Part shown: one piece after another, positions 34,384 to 43,192 of the stretch
Numbering within the stretch: the first letter of the stretch is position 1
How the letters are laid out: each line of letters begins with the position of its first letter
Source: Candidatus Allofournierella pullistercoris
Lineage (GTDB): Bacteria; Bacillota; Clostridia; Oscillospirales; Ruminococcaceae
DNA: 44,080 nt
Direction of reading: 5' to 3'
NCBI GenBank assembly: GCA_018883715.1
Contig: JAHLFP010000002.1
Location: 1 to 44,080, forward strand
Made by a program: the position numbers and the translations under genes
The notes under the pieces: model-generated
Told to the model about the DNA's origin: nothing
Seen by the model: the letters and a program-made list of their open reading frames with translations, nothing else
The model's database searches: none

Positions 34384-36252
34384 TTAGCGCATCAGCGGTT
34401 TGATGCGAAGCATCCGGCTGGCGTTGAGCACAGCCAAAACCGTTACGCCCACATCCGCAAAGACGGCACCCCACATGTTGGTCAGACCCAGAGCACCCAG
34501 AAGCAGGAAGATGAATTTAACTCCCAGTGCAAAGGTGATGTTCTGGAATACAAGGCGGCGGCACTTGCGGGCAATCCGCAAACTCAAGGCAATTTTTGCC
34601 GGGTCGTCGTCCATCAACACCACATCAGCGGCTTCGATGGCGGCATCCGACCCCATAGCACCCATGGCAATGCCCACATCGGCACGGCTCAGCACCGGGG
34701 CATCGTTGATACCATCACCCACAAAGGCCAGCGTGCTGGAGGGCTTCTTTTGGGCAAGGAGTTTCTCCACCCAGCTTACCTTATCGGCGGGGAGAAGCTC
34801 TGCATGGTATTCATCCAAGGGCAGTTCCTGTGCAACCGACTGGGCCACCTTTTGGCTGTCGCCGGTGAGCATAACCGTGCGGATGCCCTGCCGTTTCAGC
34901 TGTTCCAGTGCGGTTTTTGCGGTGGGCTTCAGGGTATCGCTGATGAGAATCCATCCGGCAAACACCCCGCCAATGGCTACATACACCACCGTACCAACGG
35001 CATCCGTTTGCTGGAAGGTAAGCCCCAGGGAGTCCATCAGACTGGCATTACCTGCCGCCACTTGTTTTCCATCTACAAGAGCGCATACACCCTTGCCGGC
35101 ATGTTCCTGTACCTCCTGCACGCTGGCAGGGGAAACAGACTGGCTGGCGGCTTTGGCAAGGCTTTTTGCAATGGGATGGTGGGAGTAGGACTCTGCCGCC
35201 GCTGCTGCGTTCAGCACATCCTCTGCGGTGAATCCGGGGGCGGGTTCGATGTGGCTTACCTGGAATACACCCTGTGTGAGGGTGCCGGTTTTGTCAAATA
35301 CCAAGGTCTGGGTTTGGGCCAATGCTTCCAGATAGTTGCCACCCTTTACCAGGATGCCGCACCGGGAAGCGCCACCGATGCCGCTGAAGAAGGTGAGGGG
35401 GATACTAATCACCAAAGCGCAGGGGCAACTGATGACAAGGAAGGTGAGAGCACGGCTAATCCAGACGGCCCAGTCTCCCGTAATAAAGGAGGGGATAAAG
35501 GCCAGAGCCAACGCTGCATAGCAAACCACGGGGGTGTAATAACGGGCAAACTTGGTGATGAAATGCTCCGCTTTGGCCTTTTTCACGCTGGAATTTTCCA
35601 CAAGGTCCAGAATCTTTGCCACGGTGGACTGGGCAAAGGGCTTTGTAACCTGAATGGTCAACACACCCTCGTTGTTGATACAGCCGGAAATTACCGTGTC
35701 GCCTTTTGCCACCGGGCGGGGCAGGCTTTCGCCGGTGAGGGCGCTGGTGTTCAGTGTGCCACTGCCATCCAGAACCAGGCCGTCCAGGGGGATTTTTTCG
35801 CCGGGCTGTACCAGGATTTTCTGTCCCACCTGAACCAGTTCCGGGTCAACTGCCTCAAATTTGCCGGATTCATCCAGCAGGTTTGCGTAGTCCGGACGGA
35901 TGTCCATCAGGGCAGAGATGCTCTTGCGGCTTTTGCCCACCGCATAGCTTTGGAAGAGTTCGCCAATTTGATAAAACAGCATAACGGCGGCGCCTTCTGC
36001 ATACTCCTGCATGCACAGCGCACCAATGGTGGCAACGGTCATCAGGAAGTTTTCATCAAATACCTGCCCGTTTTTGATGCCAAGGGCCGCTTTTTTCAGG
36101 ATATCCCAGCCGATGACAAGATAGGGAATCAGGTACAGGCCAAGCTGGAACGGCCAGGGGAGAGCCACGAATTCCAGCAGTAGGGTGACAGCAACCAACA
36201 AGACAAGAGAGACGATGATGCGACGAAGCATCTTTTTCTGTTTTTTTGTCAT
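34384..36252 (-). CDS. Zn/Cd-type P1B ATPase without an N-terminal metal-binding domain
   Basis: This 622-residue P1B-type ATPase exports soft divalent metals. It has the phosphatase loop TGES (173-176), membrane metal site CPC (276-278), phosphorylation site DKTGT (Asp320), HP motif SHHP (His359-Pro360) and the hinge GDGINDAP. The final helix carries an Asp in ADVGVTVLAVLNASR, typical of the Zn/Cd/Pb subgroup rather than Cu. It starts directly with membrane helices; the usual N-terminal HMA domain is absent and encoded by the gene before it. AAAGGAGG precedes the ATG. It is the last gene of a cadC-hma-ATPase operon. Confidence 0.94.
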   Translation of the reverse strand: MTKKQKKMLRRIIVSLVLLVAVTLLLEFVALPWPFQLGLYLIPYLVIGWDILKKAALGIKNGQVFDENFLMTVATIGALCMQEYAEGAAVMLFYQIGELFQSYAVGKSRKSISALMDIRPDYANLLDESGKFEAVDPELVQVGQKILVQPGEKIPLDGLVLDGSGTLNTSALTGESLPRPVAKGDTVISGCINNEGVLTIQVTKPFAQSTVAKILDLVENSSVKKAKAEHFITKFARYYTPVVCYAALALAFIPSFITGDWAVWISRALTFLVISCPCALVISIPLTFFSGIGGASRCGILVKGGNYLEALAQTQTLVFDKTGTLTQGVFQVSHIEPAPGFTAEDVLNAAAAAESYSHHPIAKSLAKAASQSVSPASVQEVQEHAGKGVCALVDGKQVAAGNASLMDSLGLTFQQTDAVGTVVYVAIGGVFAGWILISDTLKPTAKTALEQLKRQGIRTVMLTGDSQKVAQSVAQELPLDEYHAELLPADKVSWVEKLLAQKKPSSTLAFVGDGINDAPVLSRADVGIAMGAMGSDAAIEAADVVLMDDDPAKIALSLRIARKCRRLVFQNITFALGVKFIFLLLGALGLTNMWGAVFADVGVTVLAVLNASRMLRIKPLMR

Positions 36253-36285
36253 AGCGCATCCTCCTTTATAAGATAGATGAAAGAA

Positions 36286-36501
36286 TTAGCACTCCATCTC
36301 AAAATCCGGCTCGATGCGGCGAGCGGCTTTTTTGATTTCCTTAATCAAACGCTCCATATGCTCTTCCGGAGCATCCAGAATCAGCTTTTGTGCCATGAAG
36401 TTGATGCTGGCGTTGTTTACATCCGGCATTTCATTGATGGCGGTTTCGATTTTTGCAGCGCAGTTGGCGCAGTCCACTTCGATGTTGAATTTCTTAATCA
36501 T
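36286..36501 (-). CDS. Stand-alone HMA heavy-metal-binding protein
   Basis: This 71-residue ferredoxin-like HMA domain has the CxxC site in VDCANCAAK (Cys11, Cys14). The C-terminus also ends EMEC, giving a further acidic/Cys cluster. Such a protein can bring Zn2+ or Cd2+ to the ATPase, whose own metal-binding domain is missing. AAAAGGAG precedes the ATG. It lies between the repressor and the ATPase genes with short gaps. Confidence 0.92.
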   Translation of the reverse strand: MIKKFNIEVDCANCAAKIETAINEMPDVNNASINFMAQKLILDAPEEHMERLIKEIKKAARRIEPDFEMEC

Positions 36502-36533
36502 GATAAAGCACTCCTTTTAATAAAATAATTGGT

Positions 36534-36899
36534 TTAGGTTTCCTTCAAATGCTGCGCACCCATGGAAAGGATGGCCCGCACATGGTCGTCGTCCAGTGCG
36601 TAGTAGATAACCTTGCCTTCACGGCGAAAGCGCACCAGTTTGCGCTGTTTGAGAATCCGAAGCTGGTGACTGACTGCCGATTGGGATACGGTGAGAAGCT
36701 GGGCAAGGTCACATACGCACAGTTCCTGCTCCAGCAGTGCATATAGAATTTTAATCCGGGTGGAATCGCCAAATACCTTGAACAGTTCCGCCAAATCGTA
36801 TAAAAATTCCTGACTGGGCAGATGATTCTGTACCTGTTCCACGTGCTCGGTGTGGATGCAGTGAACCGTGCAGGTGGGGGACGAATTGTCTTGTTTCAA
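36534..36899 (-). CDS. ArsR/SmtB-family metal-sensing repressor, CadC-like
   Basis: This 121-residue winged-helix repressor has both metal sites of CadC. The alpha3N site comprises Cys10 and Cys14 with Cys61 and Cys63 in ELCVCDLAQLL; the alpha5 site comprises Asp104, His106, His117 and Glu120. The DNA-recognition helix is VSQSAVSHQLRIL. Cd, Pb or Zn binding should release DNA. I chose TTG 36899 because GGAGGTG lies just upstream; the ATG at 36926 falls inside the operator. It is first in the operon with the HMA protein and the ATPase and probably represses itself. Confidence 0.92.
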   Translation of the reverse strand: MKQDNSSPTCTVHCIHTEHVEQVQNHLPSQEFLYDLAELFKVFGDSTRIKILYALLEQELCVCDLAQLLTVSQSAVSHQLRILKQRKLVRFRREGKVIYYALDDDHVRAILSMGAQHLKET

Positions 36900-36914
36900 G
36901 TAATGCACCTCCAA

Positions 36915-36938
36915 ACGTATGAACATTTGTTCATACGT
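36915..36938. promoter_or_regulatory. Perfect 11-2-11 operator for the CadC-like repressor
   Basis: ACGTATGAACA (36915-36925), TT, TGTTCATACGT (36928-36938) is a perfect inverted repeat. It matches the TGAACA-type operators of SmtB/CzrA/CadC regulators. It overlaps the expected transcription start and leader of the repressor gene, so binding would block the whole metal operon. Confidence 0.9.
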
Positions 36939-36942
36939 CTAT

Positions 36943-36970
36943 AGTATACTCTTCTGATAGAAAAATGCAA
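36943..36970 (-). promoter_or_regulatory. Promoter of the metal-resistance operon
   Basis: TTGCAT (36970-36965) and TATACT (36948-36943) lie 16 bases apart on the minus strand, directly upstream of the operator. Confidence 0.75.
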
Positions 36971-36980
36971 GAGGAAAATA

Positions 36981-37021
36981 TAAAAAAATTCTGGAAGTTG
37001 CAAACTGCAACCTCCAGAATT
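36981..37021 (-). terminator. Terminator after lepA
   Basis: On the minus strand ATTCTGGAGGTTG pairs with CAACTTCCAGAAT, followed by a T run of seven. It lies about 30 bases after the lepA stop and just before the metal-operon promoter region. Confidence 0.9.
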
Positions 37022-37047
37022 TAAAGCGGGGGATAAAGATACTAAAA

Positions 37048-38853
37048 TTAGTCCTCGTCCAGTTTCAGAACGGCGGTGAATGCCTCGCTGGGCAGTTCTA
37101 CGCTGCCAAGCTGGCGCATCTTCTTTTTGCCTTCCTTCTGCTTTTCCAGCAGCTTCTTTTTACGGCTGATGTCACCGCCATAGCACTTGGCAAGTACGTC
37201 CTTGCGCAGGGCCTTAATGGTTTCACGGGCGATGACCTTGCCACCGATGGCGGCCTGGATGGGAATCTCAAACATCTGACGGGGGATGTTCTCTTTCAGA
37301 CGTTCTGCCAGACGGCGGCCCTTGGCATAGGCTTTATCCACATGCACAATCATGGACAGGGCGTCCACCATATCGCCGTTCAGCAGGATATCCAGTTTTA
37401 CCAGCTTGGATTCCTTAAAGCCTTTCATCTCATAATCGTAGCTGGCATAACCACGGCTGCGGCTCTTGATGGCATCGAAGAAGTCATACACAATCTCACC
37501 CAAGGGCAGTTCATAGTGCAAGTCCACACGGCTTTCATCCAGATACTTCATGTCAATCATGGTGCCCCGGCGGTTTTGGCACAAATCCATCAGGCTACCC
37601 ACATATTCGGTGGGGGTGTAGATGTGAGCGTCCACCATGGGTTCTTCCTGCTTTGCAATCTGGCCCGGGTCGGGGTAATCCGAGGGGTTTTCAATGATTT
37701 TCACATCCCCGTTGTTCAGGGTAATGCGATACTCTACGCTGGGGGCGGTGGTAATCAGGTCAAGGTCGAATTCACGTTCCAGACGCTGGGTGATAATGTC
37801 CAGATGCAACAGGCCCAAAAAGCCACAACGGAAGCCGAAGCCAAGGGCCACACTGGTTTCCGGTTCATAGCTCAGGGAAGCATCGTTCAGCTGAAGCTTT
37901 TCCAGTGCATCCTTCAGGTCAGGATACTGGGAGCCATCCACGGGATAGATACCACAGAATACCATGGGAGTTACCTTCCGGTAGCCGGGCAGGGGTTCCG
38001 GAGTGGGGTTATTCACCAGGGTTACGGTGTCACCCACACGGGTATCCTGTACGTTTTTGATGCTGGCGGTGAGGTAACCAACCTCGCCGGCCTGCAACTG
38101 ACTGCAAGGCACGGAACTGGTGGGACCCATGCGGCCCACCTCCACCAGAGTGAACTCGGCTCCGGTAGCCATCATGCGCACCGTGTCGCCGGGTTTTACG
38201 GTGCCCTCAAATACACGGATGTAAACGATAACACCCTTGTAGCTGTCATACACACTGTCAAAAATCAGTGCTTTTAAGGGAGCGTTTTCATCCCCGGTGG
38301 GGGCGGGAATGTCCTGAATCACCCGTTCCAAGGTTTCCTCGATGCCGATGCCCATCTTGGCGGAAACTCGGGGAGCATCCATGCAGGGCAGGCCGATTAC
38401 GTCCTCCACCTCTTGGGCGATGCGCTCCGGGTCTGCGCTGGGCAGGTCGATTTTATTCAGGATGGGAACCAGTTCCAAATCATGTTCCAGCGCCATGTAG
38501 GTGTTGGCTAAGGTTTGTGCCTCCACGCCCTGGCTCGCGTCTACCACCAGAATGGCACCTTCACAGGCGGCCAGACTGCGGCTTACTTCATAGCCAAAGT
38601 CCACGTGTCCCGGGGTGTCAATCAAGTTGAACTCGTACTCTTTGCCGTCCTTTGCGGTGTAGTTCAAGGTAACGGCACGGGCCTTGATGGTAATGCCACG
38701 TTCCCGCTCCAAGTCCATGTTGTCCAGCAGCTGTTCTTCCATCTGCCGCTGTTGCACACTGTGGGTCTTTTCCAAGATACGGTCAGCCAAGGTGCTTTTG
38801 CCGTGGTCAATGTGCGCAATGATACAAAAATTGCGGATGTTGTCTCTTGCCAA
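37048..38853 (-). CDS. lepA: Elongation factor 4
   Basis: This 601-residue translational GTPase back-translocates stalled ribosomes. G1 is AHIDHGKST (13-21), with DTPGHVDF and NKIDLPSA for G3 and G4. The EF-G-like domains II, III and V follow, and the C-terminal domain carries the family-specific [16 protein letters not shown] and [16 protein letters not shown] in front of TTG 38853 fixes the start at [18 protein letters not shown]. It is the last gene of ttcA-alr-nicotinamidase-like-lepA. Confidence 0.97.
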   Translation of the reverse strand: MARDNIRNFCIIAHIDHGKSTLADRILEKTHSVQQRQMEEQLLDNMDLERERGITIKARAVTLNYTAKDGKEYEFNLIDTPGHVDFGYEVSRSLAACEGAILVVDASQGVEAQTLANTYMALEHDLELVPILNKIDLPSADPERIAQEVEDVIGLPCMDAPRVSAKMGIGIEETLERVIQDIPAPTGDENAPLKALIFDSVYDSYKGVIVYIRVFEGTVKPGDTVRMMATGAEFTLVEVGRMGPTSSVPCSQLQAGEVGYLTASIKNVQDTRVGDTVTLVNNPTPEPLPGYRKVTPMVFCGIYPVDGSQYPDLKDALEKLQLNDASLSYEPETSVALGFGFRCGFLGLLHLDIITQRLEREFDLDLITTAPSVEYRITLNNGDVKIIENPSDYPDPGQIAKQEEPMVDAHIYTPTEYVGSLMDLCQNRRGTMIDMKYLDESRVDLHYELPLGEIVYDFFDAIKSRSRGYASYDYEMKGFKESKLVKLDILLNGDMVDALSMIVHVDKAYAKGRRLAERLKENIPRQMFEIPIQAAIGGKVIARETIKALRKDVLAKCYGGDISRKKKLLEKQKEGKKKMRQLGSVELPSEAFTAVLKLDED

Positions 38854-38881
38854 AGTAGAACCTCCTTGCGGAATTAAATTC

Positions 38882-39421
38882 TTAGATAATGTGATACCCC
38901 ATGCCAGCAAGCAATTTCATGGTGTTGTCGTGGTCCTGGGGATTGGGAGCGGCGCAAAGCTGCTCCAGAATCGAGATAGAGCTGTTCAAAAAGGTGGAAT
39001 GGAGCATGATGGCGGTGCTTACCACACAGATGTTGCTGACCAGGCCGCAGATTTCAATCTGCTCTGGCTCGCCGCCGCACAGTTCCTGCACGGCCTGCGC
39101 CACAAGGGGGCTGCCAAAGGTGGGCTTATCCACGATTGCTACCTGGGGATTGCTGGTTTGCTCATACTGGTGCAGACTGGCGAACAGCTGCCAGCCGGGT
39201 GTGCCTTTTACACAGTGCACCACAGGCAGGAACTGGCCCTCCCGGGTGGTGAGGTAATCGGCGGGATGGGTGTCCCGGGTGAACATTACCTTCCAGCCGT
39301 CGCTCAGGGCTTTTTCCACCCGCTGGGCAATGCCGGGCTCCAGCGCAACTGCACGCTCAAAACCCAAAGAGCCATCTACAAAGTCATTCTGATAATCCAC
39401 AACAACCAATACGTTAGCCAT
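38882..39421 (-). CDS. Isochorismatase-family hydrolase, nicotinamidase-like
   Basis: This 179-residue cysteine hydrolase has the Asp-Lys-Cys triad of the family: Asp9 in [12 protein letters not shown], Lys99 in VDKPTFGS and Cys132 in [12 protein letters not shown]. Asp50, His52 and His69 match most of the nicotinamidase metal site, but the His of the DxHxxxHxSF pattern is replaced (THPADYLTT). Nicotinamide deamidation for NAD recycling is the most likely activity, not proven. GGAGGTTCTT precedes ATG 39421. It lies in one unit between alr and lepA. Confidence 0.85.
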   Translation of the reverse strand: MANVLVVVDYQNDFVDGSLGFERAVALEPGIAQRVEKALSDGWKVMFTRDTHPADYLTTREGQFLPVVHCVKGTPGWQLFASLHQYEQTSNPQVAIVDKPTFGSPLVAQAVQELCGGEPEQIEICGLVSNICVVSTAIMLHSTFLNSSISILEQLCAAPNPQDHDNTMKLLAGMGYHII

Positions 39422-39447
39422 AAGAACCTCCACGAATTAAGATGTGA

Positions 39448-40626
39448 TTAGATTTTATTGAGGTATTCGGAAACGGATACAACCTGTCCCTGCTTGCGGT
39501 AGACCCGGGGAACACGCAGGGCAAGGGCGCACATGATTTCATAGGGGATGGTGTCCGCCTTTTTCGCCACCTGGTTCAGACTGTCTGCACCAGGGCCGCC
39601 AAACACGGTGACTTCATCTCCCGGCTGTGCGCCCGGGATGTGGCTGATGTCCACCATCATCTGGTCCATACACACCCGTCCCAGCACCGGAGCAGGGCTA
39701 CCTGCAATGGAGCAGATGCCCCGGTTGGAAAGAAGGCGGGGATAGCCGTCTGCATACCCAATACAGAGGGTTGCTACGCGGGTGGGACGCTCGGCCACAA
39801 AATGCAGGCCATAGCTAACACCTTCCCCCGGTGCAAGGGTTTTTACCTGGCTGATGACCGTCTTTAAGGTCAGCACAGGCAAAAGACCTTCCAGCGTAAC
39901 CTCTGCACTGGGGTTGCAGCCATAAAGGGCGATGCCTGGGCGTACCAAATCCATGCCCCATTCTGGGTGCTGAATCAGTCCAGCAGTGTTGCAACAGTGA
40001 ATCCACTGGGGCCGATGGCCCAGTTCCTCCAGTGCCTGTTGCAGCTGACAAAACTGGTTGTGTTGGGTTTTGGTGTAAGCCTCGTCCGAAGGTTGTGTGC
40101 TGTCTGCCACTGCAAAATGCTGGTACAAGCCAGTGATGCGCAGTCCCGGCAGGGCGTAGCATTGGGCCAGTTCAGCCGCACAGTGGGGGATTTCCTCCGG
40201 ATGGCGGGCCGCAAAGCCCAGCCGACCCATGCCAGTGTCCACCTTTAGATGGCAGGAAATTGGCCGGGGTAGTCCGGTGGCCCTTTGGGACAGTTGCTGT
40301 GCATAGGAGGTGGAAAACACCGTCTGGGTCAGTCCATGACGAATCAGCTCGGGAACATAGTCCGGGTCGGTATGTCCCAAAATCAGGATTTCTCCCTCAA
40401 TGCCACAGCCACGCAGGTGAACGGCTTCCGCCAGACAGCTTACCGCAAACCACTGGGCGCCTGCTTCCTGTAAGGTACGGCAGATGACAGCGTCCCCATG
40501 TCCGTATGCTCCTGCCTTGACCACACAGCAGACAGTGGCAGGCTGGGCATGACGGGAAAGAAGCTGAAAATTATGGACAAGGGCATCCAGGTTTACCTCT
40601 GCCCAGCAATGCTTTTCAAAATGCAA
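39448..40626 (-). CDS. alr: Alanine racemase
   Basis: This 392-residue PLP enzyme interconverts L- and D-alanine for peptidoglycan. PLP-binding Lys37 lies in VVKAGAYGHG (Gly where Asn/Asp is common), and the other catalytic base is Tyr272 in GVSYGLHF. Other motifs are KVDTGMGRLGF, DLVRPGIALYG and GRVCMDQMMVD. The start is TTG 40626 with GAGGG seven bases upstream. It follows ttcA by 39 bases. Confidence 0.95.
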   Translation of the reverse strand: MHFEKHCWAEVNLDALVHNFQLLSRHAQPATVCCVVKAGAYGHGDAVICRTLQEAGAQWFAVSCLAEAVHLRGCGIEGEILILGHTDPDYVPELIRHGLTQTVFSTSYAQQLSQRATGLPRPISCHLKVDTGMGRLGFAARHPEEIPHCAAELAQCYALPGLRITGLYQHFAVADSTQPSDEAYTKTQHNQFCQLQQALEELGHRPQWIHCCNTAGLIQHPEWGMDLVRPGIALYGCNPSAEVTLEGLLPVLTLKTVISQVKTLAPGEGVSYGLHFVAERPTRVATLCIGYADGYPRLLSNRGICSIAGSPAPVLGRVCMDQMMVDISHIPGAQPGDEVTVFGGPGADSLNQVAKKADTIPYEIMCALALRVPRVYRKQGQVVSVSEYLNKI

Positions 40627-40665
40627 ACAAGATCCCTCTTTTCCTTTTAAGTTGTGTTTACAGGC

Positions 40666-41397
40666 TTAGCCTTTCATGGATACCGGCATCCAGCCATCCA
40701 AATCAGCGGCCTGCATGGCACCCAGCATCTTTTGACGGAAGGCTTTATCCTTCTTGGATGCCTCGGTTACGTATTCCTTCATCTGCTGACGGCGGGTTGC
40801 ACCATCCGCAGGGCAGGGGTTTTTCACCACCGGGAAGCCCGCGGCCGCCACCGCGCTTCGTACCTGTTGCTCGGTTGCGAAAATCAGGGGACGAATCATG
40901 GTCAGGTCCTTGCGGGACAGGTGGGTAACAGGAGAGAAACAGCCAATGCGGCCCTCGCCCCACAAATTCATGTAAAAGGTTTCAATGGCATCGTCCAGAT
41001 GGTGTCCCAGAGCGATTTTATTACAGCCCAGTTTTTTGCAAAGAGTATGCAGGGTGCCACGACGCAGCTTGGCGCACAGGGAACAGGGATTTGGCTCCTT
41101 GCGAATATCAAACACAATCTCGCCAATCTGGGTGCGCTCAATGTGATACTCCACATCCAGCTGGGCAAACAGCTCTTTCAAAAGTTCAAAATTGGTTTGT
41201 TTTCCCTCAAACTGAGGGTCCAGACTGATTGCCACCAGTTCAAAGGGGATGCCCATATACCGGCGCAGGTGGGCAAGTCCCACCGTCAACGCTATACTGT
41301 CCTTGCCGCCGGATACCCCGATGGCCACCCGGTCGCCGGGCTGAATCATCCCGTATTCTTGAATTGCTTTGCGCATAAGGCCTTCCAGCCGCTGCAT
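40666..41397 (-). CDS. TtcA-family tRNA thiolation PP-loop ATPase
   Basis: This 243-residue protein has the PP-loop SGGKDS (29-34), a CxxC in NPCSLCAKLRRG and a third Cys in NPCPAD. GHHLDDAIETFYMNL and the C-terminal motif around DGATRRQQMKEY are typical of TtcA, which makes 2-thiocytidine in tRNA with an iron-sulfur cluster. Related TtcA-like proteins in Firmicutes may modify other bases, so no symbol is given. GGTGGAG precedes ATG 41397; the upstream extension has no such site. It is the first gene of the lepA unit. Confidence 0.88.
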   Translation of the reverse strand: MQRLEGLMRKAIQEYGMIQPGDRVAIGVSGGKDSIALTVGLAHLRRYMGIPFELVAISLDPQFEGKQTNFELLKELFAQLDVEYHIERTQIGEIVFDIRKEPNPCSLCAKLRRGTLHTLCKKLGCNKIALGHHLDDAIETFYMNLWGEGRIGCFSPVTHLSRKDLTMIRPLIFATEQQVRSAVAAAGFPVVKNPCPADGATRRQQMKEYVTEASKKDKAFRQKMLGAMQAADLDGWMPVSMKG

Positions 41398-41666
41398 TGC
41401 ACTCCACCGCCTTTTGGTTTTACTTATAATAGGTATAGTTGCAGAATGTGGATACGGTTCACCCAAGGCCGGAAAGGCTCACAGAGGGTGATGTGCGCTG
41501 AAATACATCCTACTTTGGGCTATTATACCATGTGCAAAAGCCCTTGTACAAATATTTTCCTTAAAAAATAAAACGAAAATGGAGAGTGAGAAATCGAGAG
41601 TATACGGGAGAATGAAAGAGAATGAGAGAGCTGTAAAAGAATAAATTAAAATAATTGAAAAAGTGC

Positions 41667-41695
41667 TTGACGGCAGGGAGAAACTGGGCTATAAT
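41667..41695 (+). promoter_or_regulatory. Strong promoter of rplM-rpsI
   Basis: TTGACG (41667-41672), a 17-base spacer and TATAAT (41690-41695) are near consensus, as expected for ribosomal protein genes. The stretch before it (about 41560-41650) is very A/G-rich with GAGA-type runs and holds no gene. Confidence 0.92.
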
Positions 41696-41700
41696 GTGTC

Positions 41701-41760
41701 TTGCGTCAAAGAGCGCTTTCACGGAACATTTTCCCGCGCCATTCTGGCGCGATTTTAAAA
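41701..41760 (+). promoter_or_regulatory. Candidate ribosomal protein L13 leader
   Basis: The rplM 5' untranslated region contains a GC-rich hairpin, CGCGCC (41735-41740) with GGCGCG (41746-41751), followed by ATTTTA, and an upstream segment with GAGCGC. L13 leaders that bind L13 and regulate the operon are known in Firmicutes. I cannot confirm the family structure, and the hairpin may simply be a weak terminator. Confidence 0.45.
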
Positions 41761-41781
41761 CAAATTTAGGAGGAAATCGAC

Positions 41782-42210
41782 ATGAGCACTACTCTCGCAA
41801 AAAACGCCCAGATCGAGCGTAAGTGGTATGTAATCGACGCCGCAGGCAAGCCCCTGGGTCGTGTTGCTGCCCAGGTTGCTGTTCTGCTGCGTGGCAAGCA
41901 CAAAGTTACCTTTACCCCCAACGTTGATTGCGGCGACCATGTAATCGTTATCAACTGCGATCAGGCTGTCCTGACCGGCAAGAAACTGGAGAAGAAGTAC
42001 TACCGTACTCACTCCGGCTGGATCGGCGGTCTGAAGGAGATTCAGTACAAGACTCTGATGGCTGAAAACTCCGACAAGGCTATGTTCGTAGCTGTTAAGG
42101 GCATGGTTCCTTCCAACACCCTGGGTGCAAAGGCTATGACCCGTCTGCGTTGCTACAAGGGCGCTCAGCATGAGCATGCTGCACAGAAGCCCGAAGCTTA
42201 CGAATTTTAA
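41782..42210 (+). CDS. rplM: 50S ribosomal protein L13
   Basis: This 142-residue protein is of normal length. It has KWYVIDAAGKPLGRVAAQVA at the start and the central family blocks, including DCGDHVIVINC and GWIGGLKEI. TAGGAGGAAAT precedes the ATG. It forms the usual operon with rpsI, 17 bases apart. Confidence 0.99.
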   Translation: MSTTLAKNAQIERKWYVIDAAGKPLGRVAAQVAVLLRGKHKVTFTPNVDCGDHVIVINCDQAVLTGKKLEKKYYRTHSGWIGGLKEIQYKTLMAENSDKAMFVAVKGMVPSNTLGAKAMTRLRCYKGAQHEHAAQKPEAYEF

Positions 42211-42227
42211 TAAGGAGGCAATAGAGT

Positions 42228-42626
42228 ATGTACGAGACTAAACCTTACTTCTACGGCACCGGTCGTCGTAAGAATTCCGTTGCCCGTGTTCGCGTGTACA
42301 ACGGCACCGGTAAGATCACCATCAACGGCCGTGACATTGACGATTACTTTGGTCTGGAAACCTTGAAGCTGATCGTTCGTCAGCCCATGGCTGTTTCTGA
42401 GACTGAGGGCAAATTTGACCTGGTTATCCGCGTAGGTGGCGGCGGCGTTTCCGGTCAGGCTGGCGCTATCCGCCACGGCCTGGCTCGCGCCCTGCTGCAG
42501 TACGACGAGAACCTGCGTCCCGTCCTGAAAAAGGCTGGCTTCCTGACCCGCGATCCTCGCATGAAGGAACGTAAGAAGTACGGCTTGAAGGCTGCACGTC
42601 GTGCTCCCCAGTTCAGCAAGCGCTAA
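42228..42626 (+). CDS. rpsI: 30S ribosomal protein S9
   Basis: This 132-residue protein has the N-terminal [35 protein letters not shown] and the basic C-terminus ending APQFSKR that reaches the ribosomal P site. AAGGAGG precedes the ATG. It is the last gene of the operon and ends at a strong terminator; the prophage remnant lies just beyond. Confidence 0.99.
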   Translation: MYETKPYFYGTGRRKNSVARVRVYNGTGKITINGRDIDDYFGLETLKLIVRQPMAVSETEGKFDLVIRVGGGGVSGQAGAIRHGLARALLQYDENLRPVLKKAGFLTRDPRMKERKKYGLKAARRAPQFSKR

Positions 42627-42651
42627 TTTACAGCTTACAGCTAAAAACTTT

Positions 42652-42687
42652 AAAAACCCCGGAAACCTTGTGTTTCCGGGGTTTTTC
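42652..42687 (+). terminator. Terminator after rpsI
   Basis: AAAAACCCCGGAAAC (42652-42666) pairs with GTTTCCGGGGTTTTT (42672-42686) around a 5-base loop. The T run ends the ribosomal protein operon. Confidence 0.95.
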
Positions 42688-42741
42688 TTTGTTTTGTTCA
42701 AAGGTTCATCCGGCGTGAGATTTGCTGGAGCTGTATGAGGT

Positions 42742-42771
42742 ATGACACACATATGACACAAGCATGACACA
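42742..42771 (+). repeat. Three ATGACACA direct repeats, 11-base period
   Basis: ATGACACA occurs at 42742-42749, 42753-42760 and 42764-42771, each 11 bases apart, about one helical turn. They lie between the rpsI terminator and the integrase remnant, where integrase arm-type or excisionase sites of an att region are often found. No attachment core is identified. Confidence 0.6.
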
Positions 42772-42781
42772 CAGCAAAGAG

Positions 42782-42816
42782 TATCTTCCGTAAGACTTTG
42801 CCTATCTTCCGTAAGA
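42782..42816 (+). repeat. Two copies of a 14-base operator-like repeat
   Basis: TATCTTCCGTAAGA occurs at 42782-42795 and 42803-42816, 21 bases apart (two helical turns). The unit contains the inverted arms ATCTT and AAGAT (the first copy has AAGAC), so it looks like a protein-binding site in two copies. Its binder, perhaps the ribbon-helix-helix protein encoded next to it, is unknown. Confidence 0.6.
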
Positions 42817-42830
42817 TAAAAATTTAAAAG

Positions 42831-42858
42831 AAAAAGGGGGTATCATACCCCCTTTTTT
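42831..42858. terminator. Terminator whose loop is the stop codon of the RHH gene
   Basis: AAAAAGGGGGTA (42831-42842) pairs perfectly with TACCCCCTTTTT (42846-42857). The three-base loop, TCA on the plus strand, is the TGA stop of the minus-strand gene. It can act in both directions. Confidence 0.85.
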
Positions 42859-43181
42859 GCACAGTGTTTAATTATAGCTGCTCTTACATCTCTCTTTGTA
42901 CGACAGTGGATAGTGTGACCGTCCTTAAAAATAACATTATAACCATCGTGCATGTTGCCTTGGATTCCAGATAGATACTCCCGGTTCCTGTCTGCAATTT
43001 GCATTGTATCAAACATTCCTTCTTGGTCTTTTCTAATTAAATCTTGGATATATGCGTTAATTGATAAACCGTTATCGGCAGCAAGATTCTTGATGATTGC
43101 CTTCATTCCTTTTGGAACAGCTAACTCTATCCGGTCATAGTGCTGCGCTCTGTGAAGATTTTTATAATCAGATTTATTCAT
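42843..43181 (-). CDS. Ribbon-helix-helix DNA-binding protein of the prophage remnant
   Basis: This 112-residue protein has an N-terminal RHH pattern: the strand DRIELAVPKG followed by MKAIIKNLAADNG and SINAYIQDLIRKD as the two helices. The C-terminal half (GYNVIFKDGHTIHCRTKRDVR) is beta-like and of unknown role. It starts 11 bases after the integrase stop with GGCGGTG upstream, so it is co-transcribed with the integrase and could be an excisionase-like or repressor protein. No named family is claimed. Confidence 0.75.
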   Translation of the reverse strand: MNKSDYKNLHRAQHYDRIELAVPKGMKAIIKNLAADNGLSINAYIQDLIRKDQEGMFDTMQIADRNREYLSGIQGNMHDGYNVIFKDGHTIHCRTKRDVRAAIIKHCAKKGV

Positions 43182-43192
43182 ACAAGCACCGC

